Below are positions 53,342 to 64,000 of a stretch of 64,000 nucleotides of DNA, one piece after another (the first letter of the stretch is position 1; each line of letters starts with the position of its first letter). The notes under the pieces were generated by a model. It did no database searches and was not told the origin of the DNA. It saw only the letters and a list, made by a program, of their open reading frames with translations. This DNA comes from Hypomesus transpacificus (Eukaryota; Chordata; Actinopteri; Osmeriformes; Osmeridae): NCBI RefSeq assembly GCF_021917145.1, contig NW_025813703.1:124001-188000 (forward strand), read 5' to 3'. The translations under genes were made by a program, and so were the position numbers.

Positions 53342-55855
53342 ATGTTCCATGGAATACCAGTTACAGGAGGGATTGGAGGAGGTAGGCACTGTACCCTTAG
53401 AAAGTAAAAATAAAGAAACATTGTCCCTGCCATATTGTACTGTTATCAGATTATTATGTTATGTATTACATTTCCTTTACTCATAGTCCTGATAGTTCTG
53501 ACTCTTTGTATGCCCGTTTGTTTTGTAGCCCCTGTCAATAAACCAGAGTTGTATGAGGTAAGTCTCACCACTCGTCTTGTATTACTGTAGTTTTAGCCAT
53601 GTAATATCCAAATAACATCACTGGGTTGAGATTGTTATGTCTAACAATATCCAATGTTGTCAATTAGAAATGCTGAGTTAATACTTGTGTGGTATTGCTG
53701 TTGTGGTTTGAGATGGTTCTTTCTCTTTCTTCTGTTGGGAAGCCAAATCACACCTGTTGTCTAACGCATGTTTAAAATCTATTCCTAGGAAGTAAAATTG
53801 TATAAAAATGCAAGAGAAAGAGAAAAGTAAGTGCCCTTTCTATCTTGACAAGGCTAAACATGAACAAGTGTCCCAGCTTTCTTGGTACCTGCGTTCATTA
53901 CATGAAGCCTCACCATCATCGTCTTTTTATGGAGGTTTGACAACATGGCCGAGCTGTTTGCTGTCGTCAAGACCCTCCAAGCTCTGGAGAAGGCCTACAT
54001 CAAAGACTGTGTCACTCCCAATGAGTGAGTTCCTACCTTACAGCATCTCAGGGTGTCAAGATGGTTTTGTGTGGACTTGGAGACTGATTGGGGTGTCTTA
54101 CTCAGGTACACGGCTGCCTGCTCGAGACTGCTGGTCCAGTACAAGGCTGCCTTTAAACAGGTTCAGGGATCGGATGTGGGGTCCATTGATGACTTCTGCA
54201 GGAAGTACAGAGTGAGTTGTGGTTCTGATTTGGTTGCTGGAAGGCAGCAGCGAGAGATCGTTGTGTTTTGGCTGACGAGTGGACTGTCCTTGCTGGAGCT
54301 CGACGCTGCAAGGGATGCGCCCGGTGATGACGGCGTAAATTAGACATCATGTTAGATGTGTTGCTGACAGTGGCCAATAAATGCTTGCAGACATACTTTT
54401 TTTGTTTAATACAGTCTTTTTACCATGGTCATCAAGTTTAGGACAATTATAGGCATATCATAATACCGCAGTTTATGTGTGTTGAACCGTAAGAGGCACA
54501 CCGAATGGTTTGATAAAATACTGCATACTATTATATACCTAATGTATAGCATTTGATGTGTTAAAGTTACTGAACAGTGCCTTCTATTTGCAGTACTCCT
54601 TATGACAACATGTATTAAAGAGGAATGTATAGTATGTTGTGTATTCACTAACACACACTGACATTATTCCCACCCACTCTGTTGTCTGTCAGCTTGACTG
54701 CCCGCTGGCTATGGAGAGAATCAAGGAGGACCGACCAATTACCATCAAGGATGACAAGGGCAACCTCAATCGTTGCATTGCAGATATAGTATCTGTACGT
54801 CTCTCCAGCATGCATCACATATTAACCCCTCCACTTAAGGGTTTCCAATTTTAAGTGCTTGGTTTTGGCTTCTAGTCAGCAAAATGTCACGGTCATTGCA
54901 GCACTTTAAGTTCTTTTTTACGTTGAAGGCACTGGTCTCTAAAAAGGAACTTCCATAGGGTGGAACAGATTGGCTTTGCCACTTCTGCATTTGTCCAATA
55001 GGACCATCCATTGAACAATGAAAAGCTACTTAAAGTGACAAAATGTGGATGGCTGTCATGGCTCCCAGTACTATCCATAAAACAAACATTTGTTTGAGGA
55101 AACCTTAAACTGCCTGTAAATGCTTCACAGGCAAGAGCAGTCACACACTGATCCTCCTCCGAGAAGAGACATGTTAGGATCAAGGTTATGGGTGCATGTA
55201 CAATCTGGACAGTGGAAAAGTCTGTCATATTGTGTAATAATATTGTTATTTCCCCCTCTCCTTCCTTTAGCTCTTCATTACTGTTATGGACAAGCTGAGA
55301 CTAGAGATCCGGGCCATGGATGAGGTACATGTTCCTGTCCTTAATCATACCTTCTACTCTTGGTCATGTTTGATTAGTGGATTGATTGTTTGGGTTTGTT
55401 TGTTTCGTTGATCAGATCCAGCCAGACTTAAGAGAACTTATGGAGACCATGAACAGAATGAGCAACATGCCACCTGACTCTGAGGCCAAGGACAAAGTCA
55501 ACCTTTGGTAAGAAAGAGATTTATTCATAATATTTAAGCTATGAAACTGCTGCATAAAGCTTTTTATATACATTTCTTTGTGCTTGTGTTACTACACCAC
55601 CTAAATTAACATTTTATTGACACATTTCTACGTACAGCATGCAAGCAGCACTTTGTATGGTCATGTAGTTTTTAACAAATGGTCTGTCAATCAATTTGTG
55701 GCTGTCAATCCACATTTGTGATCTTTCTCCTTAGGTTGACGACCCTCAGCAGCATGTCAGCCTCTGATGAGCTAGATGACTCCCAGGTGCGCCAGATGCT
55801 GTTTGACCTAGAGTCGGCCTACAACGCCTTTAACCGCTTTCTACACTCCTCCTAA
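53342..55855 (+). CDS. vps28: Vacuolar protein sorting-associated protein 28 (ESCRT-I subunit)
   Basis: Exons: 53342-53381, 53529-53557, 53789-53826, 53935-54024, 54106-54211, 54693-54794, 55271-55324, 55416-55507, 55735-55855. They give 223 aa, the family length. It begins [10 protein letters not shown]. The N-terminal core domain ([40 protein letters not shown]) packs on VPS23/TSG101 and VPS37. The C-terminal four-helix bundle (about residue 125 on, ending [15 protein letters not shown]) contacts ESCRT-II or viral budding partners. The protein acts in multivesicular body sorting on endosomes. Nearly every exon is strongly conserved with other vertebrates. Confidence 0.96.
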
Positions 55856-56700
55856 ACTACAGTTCCCATCATCCATTGGGACCGTTCTGACTTTGACACC
55901 ATACATTATATCCTCTACCCTTTTTAGACTTGTCCAACTTCTCTGGTGCAGACCCTATCCTAGCTTCGAATCAGAGCAGCACTTGATGTTGTGGCCTTGC
56001 TCAACGGGTTCATCCTGTACAGTGTTGTTCCAGCTTGTCACAGCCCTATAACAAGGCTCCCCAGCCTGTGTGCTTGACCAAATTCTTTACTTTTGTTATT
56101 TTGACATCAAAAAGCCTGGCTGACTTCTGTTAGCCAGTTGCGCAGAAGACAGTTAAACCTTTCGGAAATATTATTGGAGATGGGTGTGTTTGAAAGGCTG
56201 ACACAGCTAAAGCCTTTATATGATGGATTTTTTTAATCCACTGTCTTTTTCAAAGCATGTTATATCTTGTTGGGGGTGAAATGCCATGTTGTGTGATAAA
56301 TCTGTGAACATGACTGCAAATTGAGAATTTATAATCCGCAGTAAATTATTAAAAGTTTAGGGTGATTATTTGATAAACATGAATTCTTCCCTCCAAATCC
56401 ACTGTTGGTTTAAATGCACTCAGGTGTAACACCGTAATCCCATTTTTTTCTGTAGGTGAAATACATTTGATTATTTTCTATGTCTGTATTTTTTTCCCCT
56501 CATATTTCATTCTGTATTACATTTTATATTAGCACTATTTGAGAACATGTCTAAGTCCTTTTTACTTTTGAGGGTGTTTTGGGGTTCAAATTGATTTGAT
56601 AATGGGGATTACCTTCTCCGAGGACCATAGTAAAAGGTTTTTAACCCCTTAGTTAGGATTAGGGAAGAGCACATTTATTAAGATGTATCATTGTACATAA

Positions 56701-56706
56701 AATAAA
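56701..56706 (+). terminator. Poly(A) signal of vps28
   Basis: AATAAA, followed by a second ATAAAG, 846 bp after the vps28 stop. The unique AT-rich sequence between them is its likely 3' UTR. Confidence 0.5.
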
Positions 56707-56709
56707 GAG

Positions 56710-57519
56710 AATAAAGCACGAATAAAAGAAACACCTTTTAAAAACAATTCTACCTCCAAACATGGCTTTTATTTAATTTAATGCACAAACAATATGATCC
56801 ATTTTAGCCCTCTGAGGGGTTAACTGTTGTGCCCTTTGCAATTGTACATTCTGAAATGAAGTGATACCCTGGACTAAAAAGTGTATTTCTTTGTAACCAG
56901 GTGAGGGTAAAATTAGACGGTGGTTCCTTTAAGAACGGGTAAGGCTGCATAGATGCGTCTCCAGGACAACAAACGATCACAAAAAATGAGCAGATAAACT
57001 GGTTTTGTCTCCAGCTGCTGAGTCGCGGATATCTAAACACGCAGCTGGAATCTAATGGTTATTTCATTGTTGTTTAATTGCTTTCAAATTACACATGTTG
57101 GTGTTGCTCAATTTCTGAGGGTGCAATGTGTGGATAAGAAGTTAATCAGTAATTATTCATTGCTCAGCACTGTGATTGCTAAAAACGAGCGCTCAGAAGT
57201 CAACTAGAGACAGTACTTGTACGTACTGTTGCTCGTTGATATTGCTAAACAAAAATATAAACTATTGAGGCTACGTAAGCATTTTTGTGAGTTGTTTATC
57301 TTATGTATAATGATGAAATGGGTTTAGACATAGTTTTTTTGGAGGATGTAGCTACATGTGTACCAAGCTGAAAGAAGTTGAGTAGCTATATAACAGCGTT
57401 TCTATGAAACAACAGTTTTGAGAACATAAATCAGATCTACAGTACATAGTTAATAGCTGCAGCTAATTAGCTAACTCCCAATTTTGCTTGGCAGCTTGGT
57501 TGCAAAGCAAAGGCGAAAG
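56710..57519. promoter_or_regulatory. Upstream region of mapk15 with a candidate X-box
   Basis: GTCTCCAGGACAAC at 56957-56970 resembles an RFX X-box with several mismatches, in keeping with the ciliary role of MAPK15. There is no TATA box and no other gene. Confidence 0.3.
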
Positions 57520-60500
57520 ATGAATGTCTCTGAAGTGGAGGATCATGTTTCTTTGAAATATGAAATAAAAAGAAGACTTGGAAAAGGGGTAAGTGGATTA
57601 CTTTCTTAAAGCCTAATATTAAACTTTTGCGTCTTAGTGTTACTATTATGTTCATACATTATTCACATATTGATGGCTGTAACAATATTAAGTTTAGATG
57701 TAGGCTACAGTTTGTATCCAACAAGTATGAAATAGAAAAAAGGGCCCCCCATACATTTACACCCACAGTAGCCTACATCCATGTTGTCACGTGTTACTAA
57801 ATTCTTATGTCAGTTTTACAGCCTTCATTTAAATATCTTTCTCAAAGATCTCACTGTTCAGGAACAGGTCAACCCTGTCCCTCAGAGGGGTGTCAGTATT
57901 CTCCCAGAATAGTTGGAACTGTCAGCACATTAATCGTTTGCTCATCATCAGGTGGAGCAACAGGTCCTTCCCCGTTGATTCCCTAATCAACACCATTTAT
58001 CTGAAGAAAAGATAGTAATACATTTACATTTAGTCATTTAGCAGACGCTCTTATCCAGAGCGACTTACAGTAAGTACAGGGACATTCTCCCCGAGGCAAG
58101 TAGGGTTAAGTGCCTTTCCCAAGGACACAACGTCATGTGCACCGGCCGGGAATCAAACTGGCAACCTTCAGATTACTAGCCCGATTCTCTACCCTCTCTC
58201 TTTAAATTAATACCTGTAATAGGCCAACATTTGTTAAACATTCCATGAAATGTTATCGGGGTTATTCCAGCCTTAATATTTTCTGTTAAGGAATATGTTT
58301 TGACTGAGATACCAAACCTTCTCTGGAGCAATATAACCAGCAGCTGTCATAACCCACTCAAAAGCTATGGGCAGCAAGCTGGCTAGCGGTTATCCACAGA
58401 AGTCAGTGGATGTTGGTCCCAGATTTGACTGAACAGCTGAAGAAGGCAATTCATTCTAGGAAGCATCACAACATAGTCACATGAGATGCACATCTTCATC
58501 AGGAGATATCAGCTATAGTTCCACAATCATTCACAACTGATGAGAATATAAAACAAGCGTTTCATCTTCTCTCCGTCAAGGCGTATGGGATTGTTTGGAA
58601 GGCTTTGAACAGACAGACAGGGGAGGTGGTGGCTGTGAAGAAGATATTTGATGCATTCAGGAACAGGACTGATGCCCAGGTTTGTACATACAGTAGAGCT
58701 TGGTTGATTCAACTTTCTGCTTGTAGACAGTTGGATGTTTGTCACAGGGGTAAGACCTCTCGTTTTTTATCACTAAGGAGGCCTGTCTATCTGTATTGAT
58801 CTAATCAGGGAGTTCCATACTAGGATTCTGAGCAGCTGATATAACTACAGTAGTTTGCTGACTGTAACAGGAGTGTTGTTGTAGTTCATTCTACTTGTGA
58901 CTCGACTAACTCGCTTTATTGTTTTCTCCACAGAGGACATTCCGAGAAATCATGTTTCTTCAGGTAAGAATAATCTGGAGAAGGTGTGGTGCTCTGGTGT
59001 TGTGTTTTATTTTAAGAAATGTCCTTGGATTAGTCAGCCACATAGGGGCCGCATAGTAGCCCTCAGTTCAGACCATATTGAACAAACAGCGCAAACATAA
59101 ATTTGCCACCATACTTTACATGCATGGAATACACTGGCTGTAAAAATAGATCAATAAATACATGTTTAATCTTAAATTGCCCTGTTCTCAGTACTATGGT
59201 ACTTGTTGAAAGTTGTTAGCTGAGGATTCTGGGAATTGTTTGCATAATATAATGTAAGATAAGAACACAGCTGTTCTTCGTGTTGTAGGCTAGTAAGTAC
59301 ACACACTGATGGGATGAGTGTTACCTTATTTTGTTACTTACAAACTTCAGTGTTGTATTCATACTGGACTGACCCATATCTAAAGCTGGTGGTGCTCATG
59401 TTTACCCAGGCAAACCTGTTTAATGGCTTTTTTTTTTCTCTTCCTACCTCCCTCTCTGGGGAAGTTGTGTGCCAGAATCTATAATCAGTCATCTCATACA
59501 CAAACACCTGGCTGTTCTTTAACCCTTGTCCGTAGTTCTCCCTGTTGTATCCTAAACATCGATGTCTTTGTTTGGGTAAACTCTGCGTATGTGCATGTGT
59601 GTTACCTCATTTCTTTACTTTCTGCTAAACCTTATCTCTGTTTGCAGGAATTTGGGGATCATCCCAACATTGTCAAATTGCTAAATGTCATCAGAGCTCA
59701 CAATGACAAAGACATCTACCTGGTCTTTGAATATATGGGTGAGATTTTCTTTTACAATGATTTTGAATTACCATCGAGGTTTTACATATTCCACAATACA
59801 AAAACATGCGTAGCACACATGCAGTCCATTGCATCACTATGTACGCAAACAGTACCACAACACAAACACACTCAAACACAGCCTTCTGAAGTACACAGCC
59901 ACAGCCATCCCTAGAGCTGTGCTCATATGTCACAGTCACAGCCCTGTTGCAGGATTTTGATACTCATCGTCACCCCAACCTATCAGGGCTGTCAAATTCA
60001 ATGTCAGCCTTTACATGCGCAAATCAGAGAGAGGAATGCAAGCTGCAAAACAAGGGACAAGGACATTCAGCAGTTTTAGCTCTCCGCTGGAAGGGATGGA
60101 AGCACTGCCCTTGGCAGCCGACCAGCCTGCTGAATGTACAGACGAGCACACTGCGGTCCTAAGCGCTCACACTGTAGAGCAGTATGGCTGCACACTCGGG
60201 GTGTCCTCCTTCTGTGTCCCTGGCACGTGCCATCCTGCCTTGGTCATTGGCTGATGGTGAGGGCTGGCACTTGGGATGGCAGAAGTGATTGGATAAGTGC
60301 AGTCCAGTTTGTCATTCATCTGCACAATGCGGAGCACGGTTCGATATCCTGTCGAGATACTATCTGCAGTGATGCAGAGGGGTGTTTACGTTAAGCATCC
60401 TCCCCATTGCAGATACTGACCTGCATGCTGTTATAAAGAAAGGGAACCTGCTGAAAGACATTCACAAGCGCTACGTTCTCTATCAGCTCCTCAAAGCCAC

Positions 60501-63500
60501 CAAATACCTACACTCAGGCAACGTCATCCACAGGGATCAGAAGGTGACTGAACAATTCATGTTTATTCCTGTAGTATTGAGGAGGAATTATTTGATATAA
60601 TTATATTGTACTGTTGTTTGTTACATTAAATAAAATGAGAGAATATATATATATATTTCCTCTGAACGTTTGATAAGATGCCCCAAATCCTCTCTCTCTC
60701 TCCCCCTCTCACTGTTTGACTCTCGCTGTCCTTTCCATCAGCCATCCAACATTCTGCTGGACACAGACTGTTTTGTCAAGCTGTGTGACTTTGGCCTGGC
60801 CCGATCACTCTACCAGATCCAAGAGGATGCTGGGAACCCAGCACTGACAGAATATGTGGCGACGCGGTGGTACAGAGCTCCTGAGATCCTACTGGGCTCT
60901 ACAAGGTTCTGATCGTTTACGATACTCTGTTGTCACTGAACTGAAATGTAAAAAATAATAATAATACAAACTGGAAGCTAGATAATACATTTGGTCCAGC
61001 TGATATTTATAACATAGCATTGCATTTATCTCTGTACAATGTCAAAACATAAACGACATGTACAGTAAAAAAGTATGGTACATAATATGATATATCATAT
61101 TTAACATTAAATATACTCGCATATTCTGTAAAACATGATATATGTACATTACAGGTACACCAAGGGTGTAGACATGTGGAGCATAGGTTGCATTCTGGGA
61201 GAGATGCTGCTGGGTAAGCCTCTATTCCCAGGAACCTCCACCATCAACCAGATTGAGAGGATTATGAGTGTCATACCTCATCCCAGCCCAGAGGGTGAGG
61301 ACAAAATCATGCGTCCCCAAAGACATCTGAAGCTGTCGGGGGATTTCAAACTCAATCTGCGCACATTTTATTTCCAGATATAATCTCCATCAAATCTGAA
61401 TACGGTGCTTCTGTGATTCAGCGAATGCTTCTGAGGTGAGTCCCGCCTCACAGTATCCGACTGTCTTCCGCTTGTCTATTTGTCATGGGAGCGATCGCCG
61501 CTCCCATCACAATAAGGATCAATCTTTGATGAGTAAGATACATTACACACCTCTAGCGTGGGACTTTTCGGAGAACACCCTGTCCCTTCTTGCTCAAGCA
61601 AAGTTGGGGTCACCAGTCTCTCTCTCTTCTATGTTGTCTCTCCCCAGGCCCCAGGTGCCTTTAGGGGACCTGCTGCAGCCCTCGGTGCCTCCTGATGGCC
61701 TGGACCTGGTGTGCCGCCTTCTGGTTTTTAACCCTGACAAGAGGCTGACAGCCGCCCAGGCCCTCCAGCACCCCTATGTCTCCAGGTATTCTGGGAATTC
61801 TCTCCTGTTCTAGTGTTCAAACTTGTATTCTCGGAATTGCTCTGTCAATGTGTTAGTCTGTGATTCCTGTTTAAGTATTATTGTTTGTATTTGATTCCTG
61901 TTTTCGATTAGACTACTGTTTATTTGCGTCGTCTTTCTCCACTGTAATATCCAAAACAATAGTGTGGCCTGTTAGTAGCGACTATCTATCATGTTGGCTT
62001 CCTGTTCTTGTGGTCCTCTCCGGTTCCTGAAGGTTCCATAACCCAGCTAAGGAGCCCAGTCTGGACTATGATGTGATCCTGCCAGTTGACGATGATGTCC
62101 AGTTGTCAGTGGTTCAGTACCGCAACAAACTCTATGAGGTAAAATTGCAGAGTCATTGTCAGAAATATTCATCTATCAAACATTGCACAGTCAGTCGGTG
62201 AACAAGTTTAAGAAAGCTTTATTGCTTGCGGCCGGCCCATAAGGAGACAAAACATCACACCACTTTGTGCTACAAGTTTGTCCGCTAGCATGTTGTGCTA
62301 GCTAGCTATTTAAGCAGCCCCACTCTTTACAGTCATTGGTTAAGACCAAGGCATGCAAATGTTCCATGGCTCTTCTTCATTGGCTCCTTGCGTAGACCTG
62401 GTGCGCGTGTGTGCGTGCGTGTTTGAGTGTGTGTGTGTGTGTGCCTTTTGACCCCTGTAAGCTTGACCACATGATTCACCCAACACAGATAAGGCCAGAC
62501 ATCTTTTATGGCCTTTCCAGTAAGAGAGAGTGGTCAGCCCAGGTCACCTTGTTTATATATGCCTCATGTTACCCAAAGTTCAGATTTGGGGGTAGGCCTC
62601 TCTCTACACACAAGGCATGCTGAACACAGAATCATTCTTATACAGGATAAATGTGTTACATCTTCAATTTCTCCAACAGTCATAGTCCTTACTGGTATAT
62701 AGCAAGATTGTACATGTTAGACCTGTTTTTTCAGATGATCGACAAGGACGCTCAGTCTTAGTTGAATCACATACAAGTGGCTTTATTCTTTTCAACACAG
62801 GTTATACACACTGGGTATTTCGCGCATGGAAAGGCCAACAGTTGCATCAGCACAAGCTTCCTTTATACTCATAAAAAGTCCGCCCCTTTCTAAATATAGA
62901 TGTGTTGCAAGATAACCTGTTGTTACATGTCAATTTTCCTCTCTGCTTCTTGTCAATATTTTATATGCCAAGGCGGCCTGACATTTAATTCAAGTCCTAA
63001 TGTCCTCATTTGTTTATAGGATAGATCCCTTAAGTTTCTTATTTTTTTGGTTATCAGTCATAACCAGGCCTCCAAAGTCTGGAGCAGAGTTCAGGGTATG
63101 AACATTTGTTCCATAACTTTCCATTTAGATGGATACTATATTTTCCCCACATCAATCCTTCTCTCAAGGATCTCTCCCAGGTCAACCTGGGTCACAGAAA
63201 GGCAGACATGGATTATTAAAAGGCAGTCGTGAATTATCTAAGGGCGGTCTAAATTCTCTAGGGACAGTCATACAGTTTTCCGTTGTAACATACAGCATCT
63301 ATAAATGTTTTACTAATCTAATCTAAATTCACTTCCCTTAATGTTTTGTCCTTTGAAAAGATGATTCTAGAAAAGAGGACCAGCAGAAGGATGCCAGCCC
63401 AGTCACGGCAGAGGGAGAAAATCAGCTCTGGAACAGATTCTGGGTCGGGTTTTGATTGTGATAGTGGAGACCACGGCAAGGACATGCCCAACAGGGAGGA

Positions 63501-63969
63501 CAATCGTGCAAAGGATCCAGTCTTAGTGAATGGGGATGGAGGCGGGGACAATGGCAGCAAACTAGCCCATAGTGGGGCAGACCAACTGGCTATAAAGACA
63601 ACCATCTCCAAACCCACCCTGACACATGCACCCAAGCAGTCTACTGAGGAGGGGGCCAGCCCTGCTTCCAGCCCCATCATGGGCAAGACCACCTATAACC
63701 CAATCACACATGCTCCCAGTGAGTAGAAATCCACACATACCCACACAAATGAATGCATGTTTGCCAAAAATATAAATAATAACTAGTCAGACAGACGTGC
63801 TTATCTAATTTCCTCCTCCTATGTCTTTGGTTGTTCAGATGGTTTTGTGAGAAGTCCTTGTGGGCCACCTCACTATTACCGATCTGTAGCGGCTGGAAGA
63901 AAACTGGTGCGGCAGACTAGCAGTGAAAATGTAACAGTATCTTCAACAGAGGGCACCAATGCCACCGTT
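57520..63969 (+). CDS. mapk15: Mitogen-activated protein kinase 15 (ERK7/8), 3' end beyond the window
   Basis: Exons: 57520-57588, 58581-58679, 58934-58963, 59648-59738, 60413-60543, 60742-60905, 61155-61294, 61378-61435, 61648-61785, 62033-62138, 63361-63718, 63839-63969, giving 505 codons so far, in frame at the edge. Kinase landmarks: LGKGAYG (glycine loop), Lys43 (AVKK), HRDQK with Asp138, DFG at 156-158, and the TEY activation motif at 176-178. The Gln in HRDQK, in place of the usual Leu, is a mark of ERK7/8. After the kinase comes a long Ser/Lys-rich C-terminal region, as in ERK7/8, that controls turnover and basal-body targeting. The kinase is self-activating and acts in ciliogenesis and autophagy. 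Confidence 0.93.
58026..58192 (-). mobile_element. tRNA-derived SINE, 5' truncated
   Basis: Same family as the copy at 44604-44785, in reverse orientation. It has a B-box region (GTTTGATTCC), the core TGTCCTTGGGAAAGGCACTT and the tail GTAAGTCGCTCTGGATAAGA...CTAAATGA. The A box is missing. It lies in the first mapk15 intron. Confidence 0.85.
62210..63300. mobile_element. Possible degenerate retroelement in a mapk15 intron
   Basis: This 1.2 kb intron contains two similar passages (AAGCTTTATTGCTTG near 62214 and TGGCTTTATTCTTTTCAACA near 62778), and TGTTACAT (62649) and TTGTAACA (63284) as possible inverted ends. That hints at an LTR-type insertion. No coding sequence is visible. Weak call. Confidence 0.25.
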
Positions 63970-64000
63970 GTAAGTAGCATAGGGTATAGTCATTCATTCC

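Overview
The window is vertebrate nuclear DNA from a ray-finned (teleost) fish. Genes are split into short exons with GT-AG introns. The DNA is AT-moderate, full of (GT)n/(AC)n microsatellites and G-rich minisatellites, and carries fish-type SINE and LINE tails. The coding genes match a teleost set: starmaker-like, stmnd1, rbm24, cap2, aunip, vps28 and mapk15. I cannot name the species.

Region by region. (1) About 0.4-16 kb, minus strand: two tandem small secreted acidic protein genes, each assembled here from 10-11 tiny exons. The downstream one (6720 to 439) has a starmaker-like signal peptide. The upstream one (15870 to 12486) shares its exon plan but ends in a basic tail. Both have TATA-type promoters and both contain minisatellites in introns or flanks. 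(2) 16-20 kb: repeat-rich spacer with one unrepetitive block near 17.3-17.75 kb. (3) 20.3-23.0 kb, minus: a four-exon gene of about 631 residues whose N-terminal half looks like a C80-type (CPD-like) cysteine protease with a His/Cys pair. This is the least familiar gene here. (4) 23.6-25.2 kb, plus: stmnd1, head to head with the C80-like gene across about 660 bp that carries several RFX/X-box-like motifs. (5) 27.9-36.4 kb, plus: rbm24 with a 2.2 kb 3' UTR. (6) 37.3-48.5 kb, plus: cap2 in 12 coding exons, with a probable non-coding first exon. stmnd1-rbm24-cap2 is the gene order known from human 6p22. (7) 50.5-52.0 kb, minus: aunip, divergent from vps28 (53.3-55.9 kb, plus). (8) 57.5 kb to the window end, plus: mapk15, cut off at the edge after 505 codons.

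Functionally the window mixes a biomineral-type secreted protein pair, cilium-linked genes (stmnd1, mapk15), a muscle RNA-binding regulator (rbm24), an actin regulator (cap2), an ESCRT-I subunit (vps28) and a centrosome/DNA-repair factor (aunip). No operon-like logic is expected. Shared promoters between stmnd1 and the C80-like gene, and between aunip and vps28, are the main possible links. All exon joins are my own reading of splice sites and frame. No database search was possible.
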